DNA from: Straminergon stramineum
Taxonomy: Eukaryota; Streptophyta; Bryopsida; Hypnales; Calliergonaceae
Direction of reading: 5' to 3'
Assembly (NCBI GenBank): GCA_963920665.1
Contig: OY987265.1
Location: 15,195,001-15,259,000 of the forward strand
DNA length: 64,000 nt
Part shown: piece after piece, positions 1 through 11,937 of the stretch
Numbering within the stretch: position 1 is the stretch's first letter
Layout: every line of letters begins with the position of its first letter
Position numbers and translations under genes: made by a program
The notes under the pieces: model-generated
The model's input: the letters and a program-made list of their open reading frames with translations, nothing else
What the model was told of the DNA's origin: nothing
The model's database searches: none

Positions 1-159
1 AGGCCTCAGATTTCCCCTAATGACATAATGCACCTATTGGTTCAATAATTGGAGTAGTTTTGCTGACTACCTTGATCATGGGGATTTCATCCTTAAAGGG
101 TTAAGAATAGGCTTCCAAAGCTGGAGAAACAAAACTTGCATTCAAAGATAAAAAAAGCT

Positions 160-389
160 TTAACCCTTAAATGTCGGACTAGTGACAATGGAAATCATGC
201 TTTTTAGAACCATGTGACATCATCCACTTTAAAAAACCCAAAAATACTCGTTGGAAGTCAAACTACTATAGAACATCTCCCCTTTCCACTTCTAATTCTA
301 AGGATGAATAGTTGCAATTATGTCTTATACAAGAGAATTCCTTGTCATTCATTGGACAAAAAACATCCGCCACGTAGTTTATGGGTTAA
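160..389 (+). repeat. 230-bp TTAA-bounded MITE-like element, copy 1
   Basis: The unit begins TTAACCCTTAAATG and ends with ATGGGTTAA, so its ends are imperfect inverted repeats of TTAACCC(T/A)TAAA. A second copy of exactly the same length lies inverted at 16886-17115. Both can be read as a similar open frame of about 70 codons (MTSSTL, then an LRMNSCN block), but no known domain is visible and I treat it as repeat DNA. Confidence 0.65.
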
Positions 390-428
390 ATTAAATTCAA
401 TGAAGACTAGCAGACAACTCGCTATAAA

Positions 429-760
429 TTGACCCCTAAACATCTAGAGTCTTATCCAGAATTCACGATTTGAGAAAAATCATTATACAATGCTACTTGG
501 AAGAATATTTTGGAATCGGTATACAAATAAAAGTTGTAGATTTTGAGTTGTATACCATTCCATCTATATGGTTAGATTCACCAATTACCAATATTTTTTT
601 ATAAAATTTGTAAGGAAAATTCCAAAATTCCTTCTAAATTCGATTGCAAGAAAAATATTACATTGTTTGAATACTTTTTTGGAATGGATTTGAAATGAGT
701 TTCTCTTGACATAGTGATTTTTTGAAATTTTTTTGTTCTTAAAACCTATGACCTCATTTT
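429..760 (+). repeat. Dispersed repeat, degenerate TTAA-type element
   Basis: It starts TTGACCCCTAAACATC, a decayed TTAACCCC end. It shares a long stretch with 53140-53400 (gagtctt, then ttgagaaaaatcattata and attttggaat) and more weakly with 35215-35790. The right end is not clear. No coding content. Confidence 0.5.
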
Positions 761-915
761 TGCAAATCTAGTAGAGTCAATGCACTTTTAGCTTGGTTGA
801 CCATTTGACATACTTCCAAATTTGAAATTTTAGAAAAATAAGTACTCTAGTGACATCCAATCGAACCATTAGATAGAACATCAACTTGATTAAGTATGTC
901 CACAAATCAAAATAT

Positions 916-1841
916 TTAACCCCTAAAGGACCATCATGTATTTTTTGGCTAGATAGCAATTTGGAGGCAAGTATGTGTGAATGCAAATTTCCAGGTTTTT
1001 GGCCCAAATTTCAATTGAAGGTGGAGACGAGGAATATCTAGATTCATATGCATTGAATTTCATGACATTTGGAAATATGAGTCAAAAGTTATGGCCTAAT
1101 ATGTTAAATTTTTCTGGAATGGGCAGTCTGGGCAGATTAGAAAAGATCACTTCTTTCAAAATTTGAAATTGGTTTTCTAGAGTTATATGTAAATTTAAAG
1201 TTTTGAATCATTCCATTTTGATCAATGAGTCAAAAGTTATGACAATTTTTGTTTGTAGGCAATTATGGATTCTCTACTCTAAAATAAACTTTAAAGTCCT
1301 TTACCTTACTCCATTATCAGTATTTTTGGAAAATAAATAAATTCATATGATGTATATTGTTTATTAAAATATTGCAACCATTGGAATTCGTATTTTTCAA
1401 TTCCATAATTAAATTCTTAACGATTTAGTGATTTGAATTATTCTTTGTTTAATTACTATTTTTGTCCTATATATTGTACAATTCCAAATGATTTGAAATT
1501 ATTCAAACATGTAGATAAATTTTTTAGGGAAAATAATCCAAAGAAACACCACCATTTTGGAAAAAATTTCATAGAAAAATGAGCTTGTGAAGTGCAACTG
1601 CCCTATTTTCCGCAAGGCCCAAAAATATGATTTTAGTAAATTTGAATGCCTATATCTTGCAATCCATGTGTTGAAAATTTCCGAAATATTTACCACATGT
1701 TCTCAAGTCAGCATAATACAATATCCTATAGTTACATGTGTCAAAAATAACTTTTTTTTTCAGAAATTTGATATTTGTGTTAAAAATGGCAGTTTGGGAG
1801 CATTTTTGGTAAACAAATAGTCATGGAACTTTACGAGTTAA
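916..1841 (+). repeat. TTAA-bounded ~0.93-kb non-coding element, copy A
   Basis: The left end is TTAACCCCTAAAGGACC and the right end is GGAACTTTACGAGTTAA, an inverted counterpart with two changes. It aligns along its whole length with copies D (46820-47740), B, C and E. A stretch near 1061-1106 (tgacatttggaaatatgagt and onward) is identical to one in copy D. Only short shadow frames are present and no transposase, so it would be a non-autonomous DNA element. Confidence 0.75.
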
Positions 1842-2210
1842 AAATGTCATGTTTCAAAACTTATTTTCTACTACTATTTGTTTCATAATAAATTTACAAT
1901 AAAATTATTCTTGTCATTTGTATAGTCCCTTTCTAGTTACAATGTGGATTGTGACAAAGAAAATTGAATGCTTCACTATTATTTTATCTTAGTCATAGCT
2001 TCCAAGTAGAGAGTAAAGTGTTAACTCATACTCCCCAATCATAGTTTTGACAAAATTGTTCATTGGGGCTTTTCATTGAAAGAGAGAGAAGTAACTTTTG
2101 TACTTAATACTTTAGTTTGTAATTTGTAATAATTCAAAGGCCAATTCATTTTGGATTTGACTAGCAACTTCAACAAGGGACACCCAAAATACATATGTAT
2201 GTTATGTTAG

Positions 2211-3500
2211 TGTCGCGCCCCTTAGTGACACTTACCACCTTAAGTTTACCTTCCAATGCTTTCCAAGCACTTAACACTTTAGTGGCATCAAGGGTCACGC
2301 TCTCCTAACATTGCACATGCCACGCACATCCAATGTTAATCTCCCATTCCAACTCTTTGAGCTAAGTCCCAATCACCGGGACTACTAGCACACACACACA
2401 TCCATCATGACACCGGGGCATGTTACTTGGTAATATGGGGCGGAACTTCCATCTTATTGTGTAAGGACCCATGGTGGCACTACTCACCATGGTCCTAACC
2501 GCCCTTGAGTGTCATCCCAACTCTCTACTAGGCTCCTTGTGTATTTGCTACTTTCCACTTCATTACTAACCGGGACTCACCATTCGGAACACCTCAACAT
2601 AGCCTAGCAAGGAGTGGGACTCCACCCAACCACTGCCACGGGACACCTACAAGTGTCCCATGGTGCCTTGGAGTAATGGTGACCCCACACCACCAACCTT
2701 GAGTCATTGGGACTCACCAAGGCTCCAAGAGGGAGTGAGAAGGGAGACCAACCCCTCCTATAATATTCTTTGTGGGATTCAGCAGACCCCCCCTTGTATG
2801 TCAAGGGGAACTCTCAAAACCACTTTGGTTTTGGAAGACCACCCCATTTCTCCCGATTCGCCCTAGTTTGGGACTCCTGAACTTCCACCCGGCATAACTT
2901 TCTGGTTCGGGCTCCAAATCTCACATGCAAGTCCATTTTCGACATCTACTCGACGAGTAGATGCCGATGGACTACTTACTTGCCCCATTTGGACAAGTAC
3001 TCGCAAAGTTATCGCCATCCAAAGATTCGGGTCCATCGGGAGAGGCGTCACGTCTTCACCATGGCGCTTCTCTTGGCCATAACTTGAGGCTCCTACCTTA
3101 GAACCTCGTAATGCTTATCAATCTAGCATCCTTGTGTTCTTAGCTTTTCAAGGATATGCTACATGACATACTTCATGGAGGGATTCCTCATGAACCCCTC
3201 CCTCTTAGCCCTTAAGTGTTCCGGCGCCACCGGGACACCTCACCTTTGAACGCCCATAATTTTTGACTCACAAGTTCAAATCACACGTTCTTTAGACGGC
3301 TAGAAGCATCTCCTCGAGACCTTTCCAAGCATGTATCACACACACCCAAATTCGTCCGGATCATAGCGCTAACACACTCTGATCGCTCGGGACTCTTAGT
3401 CCCCCTCACTTCATCTCTTGCAAGGCTTGGGGAGTCACCCCCAATGTCCCCCTTGCTCACCAAGGTGACACTGGCACGCCTTGTGATGAGGGTCGTGACA
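2211..3500. mobile_element. Solo LTR of an LTR retrotransposon, with 5-bp TSD
   Basis: The 1,290-bp block opens TGTCGCGCCCC and closes GGTCGTGACA, so it has the TG...CA ends and short inverted termini of LTRs. The five bases GTTAG stand directly before it (2206-2210) and directly after it (3501-3505), a perfect target-site duplication. Its base composition (GC-rich, CCACC/GGGAC-rich) differs sharply from the AT-rich flanks. There is no primer-binding site, gag-pol or second LTR beside it, so it is a solo LTR left by recombination between the two LTRs. Transcription orientation was not determined. Confidence 0.88.
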
Positions 3501-3899
3501 GTTAGAGTCTCTTTATTGTTTTAAAGCTCTAGGTATTTTGGTGAGCACATTTATAATGAAGTGTTTAGAGGGATATTGTATTGTTGATATATTAGTACAA
3601 ATATGTAGGGTGAATATGCATTATCATACCTTACTAGTACATTGGGCATCCAATTGCCTAATAAATAATTAAAGTTGAAATGGAGTTTCAACAAAGTAAA
3701 AATCTTTTCAAGCTATAATTTAGATAATTGTCTATATTAGCAAAAATATAAATAGTCTAGATCCCACTTAGAAAAGCATCCAAATGTGGTATGTCACCCG
3801 AGAGGACATGACTTTGTAGAAAGAATGGAGTAACTAATTTCCTCTCCACCTCAAAAGAACCCACTTATCCACAATAAATTGTTTTAAGTCCTTCTAGTG

Positions 3900-4300
3900 G
3901 ACAAGCCTATTACCACCTTGATTTGCAATATGAATATCTTGGGACCAACTCTAAGAGGGGAACATATCTTTCATAGATGTGTGCTTGTTTCACGAGTCAC
4001 ACTCAAGTGGAATTCTAATTTTTTGATAAAAATTGTAATTTTTGTGAAATTTTTAAGTGGTTTGCCCTGAAATTACAAAATCACCTACAGAGTGGAGTCA
4101 TAGATGTCTTATAAACAACCCATAATTACCTTTTCATGTTTTTATTAGCACTTAAGTATTCACCAATGAAATCTCGACACATTAACTCTTGATGTCATTA
4201 ATGCACCAAAATTATAAGAACAATAATGGATTTGGATGAAATTGGGGCCAAAAGTAAAATGGTGGAAATAGGCATTTGGTGGAAACGGGTTGGTCTACCT
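3900..4300 (+). repeat. Dispersed ~400-bp repeat (family R2), copy a
   Basis: Starts gacaagcctattaccacc and ends near gggttggtctacc. It aligns in the same orientation with 33051-33462, sharing blocks such as gtgtgcttgttt, cctattaccacc and acaac-ccataa. Both copies are decayed and non-coding, and the family is unidentified. Confidence 0.65.
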
Positions 4301-5718
4301 TACATTAAAGGGAGGGGTTGAAGAGACAAAGAGTCTCTTCCAATGAAAGGCAAGGGATGTGATATGGTATAGAAAATGGATGAATGAACAAAGGAGTAGT
4401 TTTCTTTGTAATTCATGAGATTGTTTATATCTAGATGAACAAGGTTGCAAATGATGGACAAGGTATTTTAGTTTACATGTTCCTATTCTTGATCGGAGCT
4501 TATATTTTTTTCAAACCTCATAAATATGTCTATCTTGATTTTCAATTGTGGAAAATATCCATTTGCTTCTTGATGTCATGAAATGATTTGTAGTAGATAG
4601 GGGCTTGAAAAGTCATCCTATTGGGGCATAATTGCCTTACTGCAAATTACAGGGATGGTTTAGAGGTGGGCATGGGATGCTATTTGAGAGTCAACACACC
4701 CACTTAAGAAAACGTAATGCTAGATTTTGTACTATGAAGAGGAACTTCTAGAGATGACTCATTCAAAAATTGATTTCTACTTATTAGGCAAACCTAAGTC
4801 ATAATTTCCAAAGAAATTAGGCATGTGCATTTAGGTGTGGTAATGCTAATATTGTAGAGAATTTTGAGGTATAAAAAATGAATATGAATATGTACATGGT
4901 GTGAAATTATTTTCATTGAAGCATAATTACTCTTTTGTGTGTCACATATTAGAAATATCCATTAAGTACCGCCCCAAGTCAAGACATGTGTAAGTCCCAA
5001 ATTAATTGGTGTGAGTTTGGATTACAAGATCCTAAGGTATGAGATGACAACCTCACCACCTAAGCAACCTGTTCAAGTTAGTTTTGGGGAAGTATTGGGC
5101 CCAATTGCCCATTCCATACAACTGCTTCTTCAACACAAAACTAATATTATATCATGTATCAAACTTTCTGAAACTTTCATTCCAGATATCTCTATCACAA
5201 CAAGAATAACGAGCAAATCCTGGCAATTGCCACTACGAATTTTTGTCTTTCCGTTTCTTTAAAATCTTTCGCTCTAAGAAGCTTGAGCACAGAGAGATTC
5301 TTTTGGTCATAGCTTCATACTACTCATAAGCTAGGTTTTATGACTTGAAAGAAGACAAGTACATATGCGATTTGATGGTGTAGACCAATGGGATGGACAA
5401 GTTTGATTTGCACCAAGCCTCTTTGAAATCATGGAGCATTGCAAAGACTATAAGTATGGTTCAAATCTGTCTATCATATTCTTCAGTTTACTGTTGCAAT
5501 CTGGATTTGGACGACCACTGAAATTCACATGCATTGCAGTCCCCCATAATAAAACAAATCCCTATTCATTTGGGTGTGAAACAAAAATTGTGTGCTAAAT
5601 TGCACTTGAGATACAAGTGTGACCGTACAAAAACCTCAGCTGCTTTAATAGCACTAAAACTCTTCATTTCCAACGCAATGGCAATTTCCATGCTCCTAGC
5701 CTCGCTGACCGAATATTG
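4301..5718. other. AT-rich intergenic DNA, 3' flank of TrpRS gene
   Basis: No supportable gene is seen. The part next to the TrpRS stop codon (roughly 5,500-5,718) has higher complexity and probably contains that gene's 3' UTR. No clear AATAAA was found on the minus strand there. Confidence 0.5.
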
Positions 5719-8700
5719 CTACCCGAACATATACGGCAAAGGCCTTGCAGCCATAAACACATCGACCATCTGCAAGAGGAGAAGCATCAGAACCTCACGA
5801 TTATGTGCATTATTCCAATCAAAGCATGCATACTTTATACTCTTAAAAAAAATGGTTCAGAAATTTGACAGATGAAGGCATTCAATCGAACAAGTCCATG
5901 TGTCCTAATTAAGCGCATGAGAATTTGGAAGGCTTAGTTTGCAAAATAGGAATAGGTAGAGCAACACACCTCCTCAGTGACAGCAGCGCGAGCCCTACGA
6001 TGACGTTCTACAATGGTGATCAATACATCGATCAAAATTTTCTTCACTTCTCCAGTCAGCAATTTCCCAGTTCGATATTCCTGCAGAGCAAAACAGCAAT
6101 AGATTCTCATAATGAGAAAATGATGATCTTGCTCGGGTTTATACCTCAAAGAGCTTGATAACTAAAATCATAAACCCTTGCAAGATTCAGAATGCAAAAT
6201 CAATCTTAAAGGACCCTGCAATCACCCGTAATCTTACTTCTTTGATGCGCTCCAACTCCTTGTCATCATCCAGAAAGAAACCCAAGTACTTAACTGCAAT
6301 ATCGACCTGCAAGAGTTGCAAAGAAGTTAATTAAATGTTACAGATCAGAAAAGCCGTCAATAATTTGATCCCAAAACTATGACGTAGATCCAAACCTCAA
6401 TATTAGCACCAAGCTTTCTTTGTTCCTCGGCAGTATCCCTTCCGCCAGAGAATGACTTATTGATCTGCACAGTGAATTCGTAATACCAAATCTTCAGTCA
6501 GAAAAACTCACTGAATATAAAAGGGTACACACACGAGTGGGTTGGCCATTTGAAAACCTTGCAAAATATAATTGTATTCAGAACATAAGCACAAACTATA
6601 ACTAAGACATACCTTATCTTTGATCTGTTTTTGATTGTCGGTAACATAAATTGCTGAACTTGCATCACTGGCACTCATCTTCCCACTTTCACCCTACAAC
6701 AGCCACATTAAAAAGTGAGATTTACAACAGTGAACTGCTATTGATATTAATAAAGTATGCAGACTAATGTCACTTGCAAAAGTTCTACAGCTATTATTCA
6801 CCTGTAAAGCAGGGAAAAACAGTGATTCAATAAGGGCTGGTTTATTGAAGCCTAGTCGAGGAGCAGCATCCCTCGTCATTCTGAAGTACGGGTCCTGCAA
6901 AAAATTGACGACGGATAAGCAGACCCAAACAGACTGATACCTAAAAACTGATTAAATTGAATGAACAGGAAAAAAAATTAAAAATTAAATTTAGAAAAAA
7001 TCTGAAGTCCACTTCAATATGTTATAAAGAGATGCAACTGGTTGATACCTCCCAAGGATGTCATATATCGTTGAGGGAAAACTTAGCGACAACAAATTCG
7101 GGAATCACAACACCAAACAGAAGGGAGACGTACCTGATCGATAGCGCATGGTATCAAGCATCTCATATCCTTCGACTGTTTCGCATCTCCAAACAAGTGC
7201 GGAAAAGAAGTTGGGAATGATGGGGCAGCCTGCAGTACTCACAAGTAATCAATACACAAATCTCTGGTGGATTCAGGCATATCTGAGTCGATGCATTCAA
7301 GAGAAGAAATGCAATCATTTCTGGAAAGAATCCAGTTTGAAGCATTCATCTGCTGAAAACCCTAAAACAAAGGAAATGAAATTACAGGTCCAGGCTAACT
7401 AGCATCAAGGAAAAACCACTCAAAGACTTACTTGAACAGGCGGAAACATGACTTTCCCAATATGATCCTCGCCAACAAATCCAAAGATGCCTCTGACCTG
7501 CAGTGAAGCCTTGTTTCATCATTCACTGCCTAACCATATACTCAATTTTCAAACTTATTTGTAAGCAAAGCCTCCCACCATGAATCCTCTCAGAAGCTAG
7601 AAGCTTGTTAAAAGAACGAAAGAAGCAACTCACTTGATTCAGAGTGACGCACTTAGCGATACGAACCATATTTCGGTAGAACTCTCTGCAACATAAAACA
7701 CGCTCAGTCATTTCTACCAATTACCACTTGACGGCTCAAAATGAACCAGGAATTTCCATTAAACAACGTCTACAAAACACTTCTTTGAAATTCAATGCCA
7801 ACCATGAGAAGCCTCCTCCTGTCAATCTTAGACACACTTCGACCTCCAAATTATAAATTATTACAGCAGGTCAAGGGTCGGAAAAAGTACCCTCCAACAT
7901 ATTCGAAATCAGAGAAAATGAATGTACGACTGATGTCGAATCCACATGCTATAATGTCTTTGGCATTCTCGCGGGCCAAACGCCTAGCCTCATCCAGCTT
8001 CATATCTTTCCACATGAACTTCTCGTCATCCGTCAGCTGGATCACGAGTGGGACCTTGAACGCATCCTGCAAGTACCTAGTCTCATGGAAAAGGGAGCAG
8101 CCTCTTCTTAGCACCATAGCCTAAACCCAGAACCCTTAAGAAGCCTCAAAGTACGACATCAGACATCATCGGACAGTACAGTACGATAAATATCAAAGAT
8201 CATCACATTGTCAGCCAATACAGATAAACAGCCAACGGTGATGTAAAGTCTCCATTCACCACACAGCAATGGAGAGGTTCCATTCGCCATACAGATGGAC
8301 TTCGAGCCTTTCCCTAAGCCCTAATATACTGCACCTTTATTTTGTGTCAAGTTGAAAATCGATTGCAATACAGTAAATGTCGATAGATTCAAGTGTATCA
8401 CACTTAGCACAAATCAGAGTTCACATTTATGGTTCATGGTATCGTATGTTAATGGAGTCTGTGCATTAACACCTACTTGGTAAACATGAAGGGAACCAGG
8501 TGTCCCAGATGCAGAGCCTCTGACGACGGTCCACGTCCAGTGTACAAGTAGAACCTCTCTCCTTTCTCATACGAGTCGAGGATTTTGTCGAAGTCCCGGT
8601 GAGCGAAGAAGACGTTCCGGCGAAGAAAAGGATGCGCAGGGCGATTGGTGAGACGCTCCACGCGCGACACCATGTCCGCGTCCATCCTGCTGCATCCGAA

Positions 8701-8835
8701 GTCCACGATGAGCTTGTCATAGTTGATCTTGCCGCCGTCCTTGGCGCCCACTTCCCACGGAGTCACTACTTGGGCAGCCTCCGAAGACCCATTTCCTTCG
8801 TCTGCCATTGCAGGCGGCACTACCACATCCACCAT
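5719..8835 (-). CDS. Cytosolic tryptophanyl-tRNA synthetase, 11 exons, 410 aa
   Basis: Class I aminoacyl-tRNA synthetase that loads tryptophan onto tRNA-Trp in the cytosol. Exons on the minus strand: 8835-8477, 8076-7891, 7685-7634, 7497-7432, 7229-7134, 6894-6802, 6693-6613, 6464-6396, 6306-6238, 6080-5970, 5769-5719. All introns are GT-AG and joining them gives 1,233 bp with no stop until TAG. Seen in the protein: the HIGH-type motif HLGHL at residues 109-113 after [13 protein letters not shown], and the KMSKS-type motif KMSAS at 289-293. The C-terminus [20 protein letters not shown] is typical of the eukaryotic enzyme. Length matches plant cytosolic TrpRS (about 400 aa), and there is no transit peptide, which argues against the organellar form. 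The start is the first ATG of the open frame; Met10 (MADEG) is an alternative. The gene looks intact. Confidence 0.95.
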
Positions 8836-11508
8836 CGAGAATAGCTCTCGAACGCGAATCCGCTTGTGTCAGTAGCTGCACCTCATTCAATTTGAATCCT
8901 GCATGCTCGATCGCTAGAAAAATTAAACCCTACGTAAGCCCCAAGTATTTTGGATTTTAGAAAATGAGCAGGAATTCCAAGGCTTTGTGATGAAGGACAA
9001 AACTCCGACGACAATGAAACAACACATCCACAGGAGAGAACCGAAAAATCCGAATGAAACTCCACACCAATAAACATATCCTGTTCCCAAACCCTAATTA
9101 GCCGCACGAGCAAAATCACAGGACCCTCCAATCTCGATACGGAAAAATGAGTGCAGAGGTTCAAGTTGGCTTATTTGTGACGAGTCGAGTCCCCATATCT
9201 CTGAATTCGTCCACGATCACACAAGATCGAAATGGAAAGAACTCCTAATCAAATTAGGGTTCAGGGTTTATGAGGTTGAATCCAACCACGGTCCTAAAAA
9301 AAAAATTGTAAAATTTTCAGGCATACAGAAATGAGGCACGATGGAGAATTGCGCCTTCCGCAATCTTCCGACTCAACTTCATAAAAACCGGCTTCGAGAA
9401 AAACTGACCCCATCTAGTTTCCTTTCGTTTAATAGAAAGAGCAATATAAAATTATTGCCCACAATGCAATCGGCATGCTCTCTATCTCACACCCTTCTCT
9501 GGCCTCCCATTTCTTAAAGGTACCCTACACAATAGAAAGAGCGGAATACAATTATAAAACACACTGCAGACTTCAATCCAAGCCCTCAATGAACCAATAC
9601 CACAAAACGGAACGCTCACCATTCTATCTCCGACCCTTCTCTGGCCTCCCATCTCTCCAAGGTAACCAAAATTTCTCTTTTCCCGACACACACTCACCAC
9701 ACTCACGAGACACTCTCCCAGCGCAACATTCACTCACCCAAATTCGCTGACTGTCGACTCGTCCTTGGCCTTGGAAGAGAGCGGGCATGCGCAACTGAAG
9801 CGAGAAGCGGATCGCAGCGGCTGGGTCTTGGAGCAAAGTGATGACTCCCTGCGAGATTTCTAAACGGAAACCCTAAAGCAAAGACGGGTGACCGAGCTGA
9901 AGATGCTGGAGTGAGGAAGATTGCAGCTGGAGTGGTTTGCTTTGCTACACGGCAACAGCAATTGCAGAAGAAAGAGAGAGAACTGAGAGGCCAAGGACAC
10001 AGGAGGGTGAATAATGAATGGAACTAAGTTAAGCTTATGGAAGGGGCAGTCTTGCAAATCCAAACACTGGACGAGAAGCAAGCTGACAAGGGCGTGCGGA
10101 CTGCGGAGTGGAGAAGAGCTGGGTGGGAGAGACTCCACCCGTGGAAGGTAACGGGTGGCCTGTGTTGGTGCCAGAGGAAATCAGGAGTCAACCCAACATC
10201 AACAATCAACAATTGCTGAAGGCAATTGAAGGCCTTCCAAGTTATAGTAGAACCGCCCATGACCAACCACTTAAGGAATCTGTGCATGCTCCGGAGTTGT
10301 TCAAGGCAATTTTAATTTACAGCCCTGTGGACAGATAGAAATCACGGGCATTGCCACAGTTTCGTAATTTTTTTCTTCAAAATAAAATTGTTATGAATTT
10401 TAGAAGCCAAAAGTTGGCCTGCTCCCATCCTCAATATATAGATTCTTCCATCATTGCTCATCTAGAGACTAACTGGGCTCTCAAATCGAAGCATATCTGT
10501 CATTACAGTAATGGCTACAAGATGGTTGGAAACTGAAAATTTAATGATTATCTGTCAGTCCTCTCTCTATTGAATTTCCCATTGCCTATGTCTTGACCAT
10601 GGGTTCTGGCTGGTAATGGGCGGTTCTACCATAAATTAGAGTTAATCGTAATGGCCACCACGAGAATTCTCTCCAGCGTGGCGTTCTACAATTGGCTCTG
10701 AGCAAGCACATTAACATTAGTAATTTGTGCCCTTCGTGACATTTTCCAATCTGCTCGGGAAGATTGGCAAGGGAACAAATAATTGACATACTGTAATGTG
10801 ATCGGCGGATGGGCACCAGTTGAAAATGATGAGAGCTCGGTTCAAATCGATTGGCAAGTAGTGCCACACCACGTGTCGAGAATTCTGGTCGTGGCCATTA
10901 CGAACAATAATGGCCATGGAGAATGCCAATAAGTTACAACCTATATGATCTGCTCTCATTGCTTGGTGACTCGCGCAGGCGATCCTACAAGCCATATTAT
11001 ACAAGCCATATTAGCATCCTCCATGGCCATTATCTAGATTGTAAAGTTCATCGTATGTTTGTAAACGGGTGTCAGAGGAAGGTTTAACTAAGAACAGTTC
11101 AAAAGAAATACAACACCAAAGTTTGAGAGCTTCAAGGAGTTTTTCAAACTCTGGATCCTGGTCCATCATTGCATACACTTTCCGATCAACTCTACTGATT
11201 CATGTACTGTACTGTAGATATTTCTTCTCTTCTTTGATATACTCGAAGATTCTTTGATAAACTTTCTAATGGAACATTAGTTCGATGAGGTGCACTTTTT
11301 ACAACATTCATCCTTCTCCCAAGTACACTTCTTTTCTCATTGTTGAAAAGCAGCTATGTGTAATAACAGGGCATACTTCATACTTCTGATCCCGCAATGA
11401 AAGAGAGCAGTTGAAGATATTTAAAATCACAAAAGAGCGCATTCTCAAACCCAACACGAAAGGAAAAAAACATTGATAAAGTAGTGAGTCAGGTTCTGCC
11501 CCAATTCA
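8836..11508. other. Intergenic region between TrpRS and DXS
   Basis: The 5' flank of the TrpRS gene (8,836 to about 9,900) is moderately GC-rich and probably carries its promoter and 5' UTR. It includes an imperfect local duplication: aatagaaagagc at about 9431 and 9532, and acccttctctggcctcccat at about 9489 and 9632. A short inverted repeat, gtagaaccgcccat, lies near 10248 and 10617. Short open frames exist on both strands, but none has recognisable protein features. Confidence 0.5.
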
Positions 11509-11514
11509 TTTATT
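11509..11514 (-). terminator. Candidate poly(A) signal of DXS
   Basis: AATAAA on the minus strand about 420 bases downstream of the DXS stop codon. Position and strand fit a 3' UTR signal, but plant poly(A) signals are loose. Confidence 0.35.
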
Positions 11515-11937
11515 AATTATCGCATTGGAGAGCGACCAGTAGACATAGTTTACAAGAGTTTGAATACAAAATTTGGCCTTGTCCGTCCAAGCTCGATGCA
11601 ATACAATGCAGGAAGGATTCTCCTCTCTAACAAAGCACTCACCAGAACTCTCTGAAGACCTACTGGCGACTCCAATTGGGGAGTACCATCACCTACTGTA
11701 TAACCTTTAGTAAGACCCTATCAAAAGATCTGCTCAACACTCCATTCAAATGACAGGAGTCCCCCAGTTACAATGGAACTAAAAAGTAAATGCGTACTAG
11801 ACCGAAACATGCTCGTCCAAATAAATTACATAGAATTGGGCGACACTTGTAATCGGACATACAACCTGGGAAATGCATCGATCAATGTCAAGTGGGTCGT
11901 GATCCTCAAGAAATTCACAAAATGATCACAAAGCTCT

